A stretch of DNA of 64,000 nt. Source: Notospermus geniculatus. Lineage: Eukaryota > Nemertea > Pilidiophora > Heteronemertea > Lineidae. Below the pieces are notes generated by a model, which saw only the letters and a list, made by a program, of their open reading frames with translations, did no database searches and had not been told where the DNA came from. A program made the position numbers and the translations under genes. The stretch is from the NCBI GenBank assembly GCA_002633025.1, contig NMRB01000681.1, positions 159,853 to 223,852 of the forward strand, in the 5' to 3' direction. Positions 56,805-64,000 of this stretch are shown here, piece after piece; within the stretch, counting starts at the first letter, position 1, and the number at the start of each line of letters is the position of its first letter.

Positions 56805-56963
56805 GATAATAGGGAGTTTAAGAAGTCAAACGATAAACCTAACTTTACGACAACGTTATTTTTTGTACCGAAAATGCAATATATAATCTGGTGAATTCGC
56901 AGTATGAAAAATAACGTTATTGTAAAGTTAACGTTTATCGTTTGATTTCTTAAACTCCCTGTT
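56805..56963. mobile_element. MITE with AGGGAGTTTAAGAA termini
   Basis: ataatagggagtttaagaag mirrors tttcttaaactccctgttat, with inner acgttattttt / aaaaataacgt pairs. Arms about 58 bp. Confidence 0.85.
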
Positions 56964-57000
56964 ATCGGTGTTAAACGACACAGTCATTTCTATCAGAAGT

Positions 57001-57346
57001 TTTTTTTTTGGGGGGGGGGGGTTNNNNNNNNNNNNNNNNNNNNNNNNNNNNNNNNNNNNNNNNNNNNNNNNNNNNNNNNNNNNNNNNNNNNNNNNNNNNN
57101 NNNNNNNNNNNNNNNNNNNNNNNNNNNNNNNNNNNNNNNNNNNNNNNNNNNNNNNNNNNNNNNNNNNNNNNNNNNNNNNNNNNNNNNNNNNNNNNNNNNN
57201 NNNNNNNNNNNNNNNNNNNNNNNNNNNNNNNNNNNNNNNNNNNNNNNNNNNNNNNNNNNNNNNNNNNNNNNNNNNNNNNNNNNNNNNNNNNNNNNNNNNN
57301 NNNNNNNNNNNNNNNNNNNNNNNNNNNNNNNNNNNNNNNNNNNNNN
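57001..57346. other. Assembly gap next to homopolymers
   Basis: T(9) and G(12) runs precede 323 Ns (57024-57346). Apparent open frames through the gap are meaningless. Confidence 0.98.
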
Positions 57347-58919
57347 TGCCCCCGTACATGGTCAAATTTTTCATAACTTTTTAAAGTATGCTCAGTAAAG
57401 GCTTACATGTTGGTCATCTAGAAACTTAAGCCGTATACGCCTGCATCTAAAAAAAACTGTACAAAAATTTGACCGTGTAAAGTTGACAAAAAAACACTTT
57501 GAAGGGGAAAGTATCGATGATTGTGTAGCAGGCGTACAAGAAAAGCCAGTGAGTTCGTATGTTTTCTTTGGCTATTTCCTGCCCTGCAGACATGGAATCC
57601 GAATAATTTCCCCAAACATCCCGTTTTCATTGATTCAAGGATAAGAGTATACCACCGACGGCTCAAAGGCCTGGAAAAGAAAGAAATAATTGATGAACCC
57701 GTACGATTTTTAATTCTTTTTCTTAAGTTACAGAAACAGCATCCTGGGGATTGTAACTCTTCCCTTTTTCAAGTCTGCGGGGCTTCGCAATGTCAACTTT
57801 CTCTTCCTTTATCATGCCATTGGAAGCGTCCTGAGCCAAGGGCGGTACACCCCGAGGCTAATTTGCCTCAATTATCTCAATATCTTTCTATTCATGCCTT
57901 ATCTTCGTCAGGTAGGGTATGTTTTTCCATTGGCAAGGAGGAAGAACCCATGGCAAGGTCCGGGGATTCTCTTAACAGACAGGAATAACGTCATCGCATA
58001 ATGATCGCCCAGAAACACGGCCCAAGGGTTAAAACGATTTTTTAATGCGGGCATGTTTTTTAAAATACTGCACGCCCATTGGTTCAAGATTAGTAGAGGA
58101 TTTGCATTAATCTGAATGACGTGAATTCATTGGTCGAACTTTTGTTGATGACTTTACATCGAGTCTGAAATCAGGTACATTGGCCGTTGGGATTTGCTTG
58201 TTGAAAAGTTGAGGTGAGTTCCATGGCCTGCAGCGAAAGAAGCACTGGCCACGCCAAACGTTGAAAAACATCCGTGCCTTGAAACAATCTTTATTCTTCT
58301 GCTACTTTTACTGCTGTACCACATTCGAGAGGGTATCCAACCACCGCACCTCTGTGGAGCTTTTCCGACGCTGTACACACATCATTCCATACAAGAATAT
58401 CAAGAACGGCAACCTGAGTAGGTCGCGCCCCCATGTCGTTGTAGAAATGTTACTTTTCAAGTCCGACATCGTTGACGTAATTCATAATTCATATCTCATG
58501 GGCCCAAATGAATGCGCGAAGACGGTAATTCACCCTTCAACTTGAGATCTTACGCGTCGCCCAAGGCAAACCTTTTAGATTTGCATGAACATTTGCGCAA
58601 TCAAGTTAACGCCGAGGCGAAAAAGAAATGCAATCATTCTTAACCAGTCAGAATCGCTTTTACGTAAATGGGCATTCCAATCCCATCAGCCAATCACAAA
58701 CGCTGTAAGTGAGGTGACCTCATTGGTATGAAGCGAAGTGGTCAAGAGAGACACCTAGTGACAATTTGACACACTCGTCGAGTAGGCTGCTGTTACTGGG
58801 CGGGTTTAAGGTCAAGAACCCTTTTCCTCGTGTTGGCCACAGACGCATCTGAAAGGGCTCGCCATCAGATTTCACCAAGAAGCAAATCCGAAAAACAATA
58901 CGCAACCCAAGGAGTAAGG
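57347..58919. other. Unassigned sequence
   Basis: A 155-codon plus-strand frame (57521-57988) has no domain or codon pattern that supports it. Confidence 0.35.
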
Positions 58920-59185
58920 CAGGGTCGGATCCAGGGGGGGGGGGCGTGGGGGCGTACGCCCCCTATTTTTGGCAGAGCAATGATTTTTTTCAGCAAGAAA
59001 AATTTAAACACATAAAAAATTGGAGTATTTTGCTCTCAGATACCAAAATGCATCTAAAAGCACTTAAATTGTCAAATTTTTCTGGGGGAAGGCCCCCCAG
59101 ATCCCCCTTTGGGCTTTGCGTTTTCGGTGCTCACCACCTCCGTCGAGGTACGCCCCCCTTTCTGTCAACCCTGGATCCGACCCTG
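58920..59185. mobile_element. MITE with CAGGGTCGGATCCAG termini
   Basis: cagggtcggatccag at the left and ctggatccgaccctg at the right, with G- and C-rich subterminal runs. taagg flanks both sides (58915-58919, 59186-59190). Termini resemble hAT-type MITEs, though the duplication is 5 bp rather than 8. Confidence 0.85.
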
Positions 59186-59190
59186 TAAGG

Positions 59191-61150
59191 AAAGTGACAA
59201 AGAGAGCCTCAGGACATCAAATCAGTTTGCTGCTGTGGAGATTTGAAGGGGTCTTTTTTAAAGTTTACAATAAAGCTGGTCTGCAAAACAATTCGCGGGG
59301 CAATCGGTTTAATACAGCTGTGTAGAGTGTGAAGGGCGCTAGTGAGAGTTTCACAGATGGAACCTTCGTGCTTGACATGAAAGGAAAAGCAAGAGACTAC
59401 CTAACGCGCCACCTACGAACGTCTCCAAGAACCAACATGACCGTTGCTTTTTTCACAAAACGCTCGAGGGCCGGAGTGTGACAATTATGTTAATGAGCTT
59501 TGTGATGGAAAGACGAAGGAGGAGGAAGCAAGCGGGATGATTTTCATAATCGTCCATTGTGAAGGGATCAGGAGGACGATGTGTTATTCACGTACTCAAG
59601 GAAAGGAAGCGTTGCTTTCAAAACCTCCGGTCAGGATGACGTGTTTTCTCTGTAACAGCCATGTAGGCACATCAGCCTCTTGAAATAGACGTGTCGTTTG
59701 AGCAATAGTACCCACAGAATAAACAACAGCATACTGTCAATCCCCAGGCGATGATGCTACCATGACGGCCGATGTACCAGAGGAGAAAGTCCTAGGAATG
59801 ACAGTCCGGGACACAATAGTCTGCCATTATTGATGGCTATGTTCATGGTCATGGTCTCTAAGCCGCCATATATCACTATCCCTCCTTGAACAATCAAATC
59901 GGTCCAGAGAGACGCTGATCTCTGTCACACTGGGAACCAAAATATGGAGAGTATGAAATGAAAAAGAAATCGGCAGAAAGGAGAAAAGGGAGATGGAGAT
60001 AAGGGGACTGGTAATTTAGCTGCTGTGGACGTCAGCGTTTTAAAGGGGATGCAGATGGTAGCAGAGATGCCGCAGTTTCGTCCTTTGATGTGTAGATGGC
60101 GCCTGTGAGACAAGAAGAAAGATGCTCATGGCGGGTGCAAGCTCCAAGTAAAAAGTCTGTTACTTGACCAAATGTCATGATAAAAAACTTTGCTTCAAAC
60201 GAATACAACAAGGAAATGAAACAAGAAGAAACACAACGAAACAAACAAATAAAAAATGACGGCGTTGGAAGGCCACACCTGCTCTGGAACATTCTAGCCG
60301 TCCGGACTTACCCTCCGGCTTTCCAACATTTGATTCTTTGAGCGAGCCGCCTGACGCGTCTGGAGGAGACGCCATCGCCCCTAGGCCCTCCGTTTCAATA
60401 AGTATTTTTGGGCTGGAACTACGCAACAAAGAGAATCGCATCCAATGGGAAGGAACCCGTGCCCCTAGGAGATACCGGACACCAGCAGTTCCTGCAGTCC
60501 CCATTTTCTGTTTTTTTTTCAAACAAAAAATGAGTGCTTCCGAAAGCGGCTGCAGAAATCCCCTAAGGTGTATCGGCAGACCTCCAACTCCCACGGGACT
60601 TGCACTCTCCAGACAATTAAATCATTACGGATATCTTAACATGTTTGTTTCCTGCAGCTCTGGTCGGGTTTTTTTCGTGTTGTTAACGGATATTAGCATT
60701 TTAGAGGCTGCTGTTTGCTAGGGATATTGAAGGTTCAATGTAGCTAACAAGATCCATAGTCCATCCACAGCCTTATTGCATCGAATCATAAAGGCATCAA
60801 AGATGTCTCTATGATCGAATAGATGACCGTGGCGACTCATCTTGAACCATGTCGCTAAGCCTTCGAACTAATCTCTGTCCATCAGTAGTGGAGCTTTAAT
60901 AGTACGAAGGCGAAGTGACCGTAGGCCTTCATATTTCAAGATGTGGTGATTCGATACCAACGTGTACATGTATATGCTGAAAGAGAAGGGTACTAAGGCA
61001 CGCAAAGACGAAAAAGAAAGTATCAGTTGTCGAATGAGAGAGTAGAAGACTTAGACAAGTACATGTACAACGCGACATGCAGACACACGAAGTTGTACTT
61101 CAAGAAATCCAAAGCAGCGATACTGACATGTCACTAGGCCTTTGGCGGCG
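59191..61150. other. Unassigned region
   Basis: Overlapping 120-140 codon frames on both strands at 60175-60721 lack domains. No gene supported. Confidence 0.35.
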
Positions 61151-61156
61151 TGCTCT

Positions 61157-61285
61157 AGGCCGGGTTTACATGGAGGTACGGTATACACGCTGGCGGACAA
61201 CGGTTTCATGGTCATGAACCCTTTCTTCGGCCATTGTTCGCCAGCATGTCCGTATACCGTACACCTCTATGTAAACCCAGCCTTA
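61157..61285. mobile_element. Short MITE, second copy of 36609 family
   Basis: aggccgggtttacatggagg mirrors cctctatgtaaacccagcct; interior cggtttcatggtcatgaacc and ggccattgttcgccag match the first copy. Confidence 0.8.
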
Positions 61286-61739
61286 GGTCAGTGGATCCTA
61301 CCTCCGTTCTTCAACCACTGTCAGGATGTGGTTGTTGCGTAGTGAACTGATGTGCCAACCCGTGTACCGACCGTGATGCAATACGTGCATGACGTGAAGT
61401 GTGAACCGAAATCAAGTTACCACACTCCTCTACTACAGTCCTTTATATGGAGAGGAAAGCTCGATGTTGCGTGGGGTTCGGGTTTGTCACCTCGTGTATG
61501 ACTGGATTATACTGACACTTGGCCTTGCCTGGCCTGTGGATGTTCACGACTGTGTGGGAGGTGCTCATACACCAAATGTCAGCACTGAGATCAGCCTACG
61601 ACGCACACAGTTTGAGCCCGTTCGGCAAAATTTTCAAGAACGTACTGAGAACCAGCTCAGTGTGATGGGGGTATAAAGGGCCTGTCACACTGAGTAGTTC
61701 TCAAAACGTCCTGCCCCGTCCTAAAAAAATCGTAAAACG
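61286..61739. other. Unassigned sequence
   Basis: Nothing supported. Confidence 0.35.
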
Positions 61740-62265
61740 GACTAGAACGTGTAACCTTGGCAAAATAATGCCTCGATGTTCTGGAGCACCCTTCCCGTCC
61801 ATGAAGTAGGAAGAACTCAAGAGAGTGTCACTGCGGTCGGTGGTGTCGAAGGACCATCCCCTTGTATTCGGTGTTCCCCAGGGTTCGGTCCTTGGGCCAG
61901 TCCTGTTCGCCCTGTATATGACTCCAGTCGAAGACATCATCACCCGCCATGGTCTTAATGCAGTAATCTACGCTGACGATACCCAGCTCTATATCGTCTG
62001 TGACTCCCGAACGGACTCTAGCACGATAGGCATGATAGGTCGCATTGAGGCCTGTATTGATGAGATTCGTCATTGGATGCGAGTGAATCTACTTGCACTC
62101 AATGACGAGAAGACCGAAATTATCAGATTCTCATCAAGGACCAAGGATGTGGGTCTGCGGGTTGTCGCGAGCGATGTTCGAGTTGGTGAGGTGTATGTCT
62201 CACCGTCAGCTACCGTCCGTGACCTGGGGGTGATGATTGACTCGGCTGGAATCAAGCTCTGCTAC
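61740..62265 (+). pseudogene. Non-LTR retrotransposon RT fragment (CR1/L2/Jockey-like)
   Basis: After a frameshift near 61820 the frame reads DHPLVFGVPQGSVLGPVLFA (motif B), AVIYADDTQLYI (motif C, catalytic YADD intact), NDEKTEIIRFSSR and VRDLGVMIDS (thumb). It is truncated on both sides: upstream palm motifs are missing and a MITE starts at 62281. It lies immediately downstream of, and opposite to, the membrane-protein exon. Confidence 0.85.
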
Positions 62266-62280
62266 CATGATACGCCTGAA

Positions 62281-62492
62281 GCTAGGAATCCACTGCTGAT
62301 TTTCTGCGTTGCGACTTGCTTTGCAACCTACCTGCGATTGAATACGACCGCAAGGAACTGATACCGATCGCCGACCCGCGATTGCCGACTGAAATTGACC
62401 ACGTCCATTCCATTGGTGGAAATCACGTCTAGCGAGTCCACTACGGCGCAAAGACAAAATCAGCTTGAAAATCAATGGAGTGGATTCCTAGC
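62281..62492. mobile_element. ~210 bp TIR element truncating the LINE
   Basis: gctaggaatccactgctgat mirrors atcaatggagtggattcctagc. Inner ccattccattggtgg is unrelated to the LINE. Noncoding. Confidence 0.7.
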
Positions 62493-62529
62493 TTGAAATA
62501 TCTCAGTTCAGTCACGGATTGCGAGGTTT

Positions 62530-62937
62530 TCATTCCCGTTGCCGACAGTCCAACATCACGCCCACCGTGTCATCTGAGATTAACCAAAACTGCCTACCTG
62601 AGCTTCTGTCATCGTCGTCAACTTCTTGTTTGATGGTAATATTTGAAGGCAGTTGTTTCAAAGCTTCGGACTCTGCGCTGACTAACTCTGGCCTTGGGAA
62701 CTCATGCTGGAAGTCACGTTCAGGATGGGAGTAGCCGCGCTGGTAGTGACCATTACCAGGAGGTTGGTAGTCTCGCTCACTCATGGTAGTCTGTGGATAG
62801 TCTTTCTCACTGACATGATGTGGGTAGTCTCGCTCAGGGCGCTGATAGTCGCGATCAGGGCGTTGGTAGTCTTGCTCTAACGGGTTGTAAACCGACCGAG
62901 GCACCATTCTCTCCCTGTTGCTCGAGACTTCATGACT
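62530..62937 (-). CDS. Cytoplasmic-tail exon of a single-pass membrane protein
   Basis: A strong acceptor (ttgattgttttccag) opens a phase 0 exon: SHEVSSNRERMVPRSVYNPL, then a repetitive block of E/DxDYQRP units (DYQRPDRDYQRPERDYPHHV, SERDYQPPGNGHYQRGY) and PSNITIKQEVDDDDRSS. Tyrosine-proline repeats suggest a disordered, possibly phosphorylated tail. IKQE followed by acidic residues fits a negatively charged SUMO-acceptor motif (inference only). The frame stops at 62530, but a consensus donor (GCTCAG|gtaggc) at 62598/62597 could end the exon earlier. The upstream intron is 174 bp and joins in phase 0 to the transmembrane exon. Confidence 0.6.
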   Translation of the reverse strand, partial: SHEVSSNRERMVPRSVYNPLEQDYQRPDRDYQRPERDYPHHVSEKDYPQTTMSERDYQPPGNGHYQRGYSHPERDFQHEFPRPELVSAESEALKQLPSNITIKQEVDDDDRSSGRQFWLISDDTVGVMLDCRQRE

Positions 62938-63111
62938 CTGGAAAACAATCAAGGATACACGACGTTCAAACGTGGAATGATAGCTACAAAAGATTCCAAG
63001 GCCATCTTTTCCACTGTCCTGAACTGGCTCTACGGCTCTCCTGCGGTAAACCAGAACATTCCTTGTTCAACATAACTGGTTAGTTCCCTTTTCCACTTCG
63101 GAACTGCTAAC

Positions 63112-63300
63112 CTTCCAGGTCTTATAAAAAAGAGCAGCAACAAGAATAACAAGCAATATGGACAGAGCGAAAACAGAAAAAGTTACAATCAGGATTACTG
63201 CATATCCTGTGCTCGCGGCGAGAACGTCTTGTCCGAATACGTTGATGCCCCTAGGGCTAGGAAAGAACCTGTGCCATATTGCTGAACATCTACAATCGTA
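63112..63300 (-). CDS. Transmembrane exon of the same protein
   Basis: The frame reads WHRFFPSPRGINVFGQDV, LAASTGYAVILIVTFSVFAL then SILLVILVAALFYKTWK and a donor (AAG|gttagc) in phase 0. About 23 hydrophobic residues followed by YKTWK make a classic stop-transfer helix with the basic side in the cytoplasm, so N-out. The 5' limit is unclear: the frame closes at a TGA near 63303, and the frame next to it carries the upstream ectodomain. Confidence 0.6.
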
Positions 63301-63400
63301 TCAGATTTGGTCGTCCGAACAAGCTTGTTGAGGGCGGCCACAGACGTGACAAATTGCCCTTTGACCATGATATTGCCATTTGCCATCTCCGCGGGCTTAA
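63195..63400 (-). CDS. Juxtamembrane ectodomain segment, frame offset by one
   Basis: The frame MANGNIMVKGQFVTSVAALN, KLVRTTKSDTIVDVQQYGTG, SFLALG is protein-like and overlaps the transmembrane exon in another frame. Reading YGTGSF from this frame and PSPRGINVFG from the next gives one continuous protein, so a one-base indel near 63268 (ttccta) is likely. A possible acceptor (atttaag) lies at about 63400. Family not recognised. Confidence 0.45.
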
Positions 63401-64000
63401 ATGCACATCAAATCATAATTAAATCGAATCATATCAAATTAATGCTCTAGACCACGAGCACCGTGCCCTTGAGGCATTCCCCAGGGGACGACCCCCGGGA
63501 ACACCCACTTGACGACACCGAGCTTCTGTTCCAAACAATACCAAGGAGACCAAATGAGCGAAAGCATCTTTACGAGGTCCATACCCCGAGGCCACCCCCG
63601 ACTAGCCTGCCTCAAGGCAGTATCGACGTGGATTCCACTTGTATCCTGAAGGAGGTTTAGCCTTTAGAACACCTTTTTGCATCCAGATGAAAGACTTTTA
63701 TGGGTAGCCACAAGAGCTCTGGCGCATGTTCTGGATGTGATTAATTTCTTTAAAGCGCTCTTGGACATGAAGGTTACACCTCAAGGTCATTTGAAACAGG
63801 ATATCCCCAAGTCATGCGCAGGAATTGAGGCGCTTGACGACGAATACAGGGGCGGATGATTTTATCTTTGGGCAAATAATCTCTTTCTTTGATTGAGAAC
63901 CAGGTATTGCCAAAGAATGTTGCGTTTTGCCAGAGGCATCCGAAAAATTGCGATGAAATCCGACCGAATCACGAACATTCGACACCAACTTTCGATTTTG
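63401..64000. other. Unassigned end of window
   Basis: Two short plus-strand frames (63463-63660, 63677-63859) are unsupported. Further 5' exons of the minus-strand membrane protein are expected here or beyond the window. Confidence 0.35.

Noticed and set aside
56928-57384. Open frames of 120-148 codons on both strands
   Set aside because: They run through the N gap and are almost entirely undetermined residues.
57521-57988. 155-codon plus-strand frame
   Set aside because: No domain, no start context and no supporting splice sites.
60175-60721. Overlapping 139- and 127-codon frames on opposite strands
   Set aside because: Mutually overlapping and without motifs; GC-richer sequence alone explains the open length.
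61825-62361. Intact 178-residue gene
   Set aside because: It is a slice of a reverse transcriptase; the last ~30 residues are sequence of the inserted TIR element.

Overview
This is repeat-rich, gene-poor nuclear DNA from an animal, most likely a marine invertebrate. It has spliced exons with GT/AG borders, tRNA-derived SINEs, non-LTR reverse transcriptase fragments, dozens of short inverted-repeat transposons, and the words taggcct and acatgta that recur in echinoderm, hemichordate and mollusc assemblies. Host taxon is an inference; no ribosomal or mitochondrial marker is present. There are single Ns at 14323, 23309 and 30545 and an assembly gap at 57024-57346. No operon, CRISPR, prophage or intact tRNA/rRNA gene is present.

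Three loci carry convincing protein coding. (1) 7021-13225 (+) is a decayed multi-exon gene of a transposase-like family: zinc finger, DDE-like core, Cys-rich tail. One exon is split by a 1.39 kb inverted-repeat element that itself contains a TTAA-type MITE, yet the last intron still joins in phase. (2) 26313-30724 (+) holds an exon with a PAN/Apple-like cysteine pattern, spliced in phase to a 355-codon exon of a domain I do not recognise, followed 1 kb downstream by a divergent, frameshifted paralogue of that exon. (3) 62530-63400 (-) is the membrane end of a single-pass protein with a repetitive DYxxP-rich tail. Weaker exon candidates are at 34461 (+), 35140-35183 (-), 35274-35540 (-), 51646 (+) and 54536-54808 (-).

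Layout: 1-6.9 kb foldbacks, SINE, LINE remnants and an odd array of 15-16 bp palindromes; 7-13.2 kb decayed transposase-like gene with nested elements; 13.8-25.7 kb SINE, TIR elements and tandem duplications; 26.3-30.7 kb PAN locus, invaded by Harbinger-, Kolobok- and Mutator-like MITEs; 30.8-33.6 kb inverted repeats including hammerhead-like motifs; 34-41 kb mostly unassigned; 41-46 kb Harbinger elements and dispersed repeats; 46-61 kb mostly unassigned with two minisatellites and a SINE split by a MITE; 61.7-64 kb LINE fragment and the membrane-protein gene. Interaction between loci is not apparent: the window is mainly a record of layered transposon insertion around a few genes.
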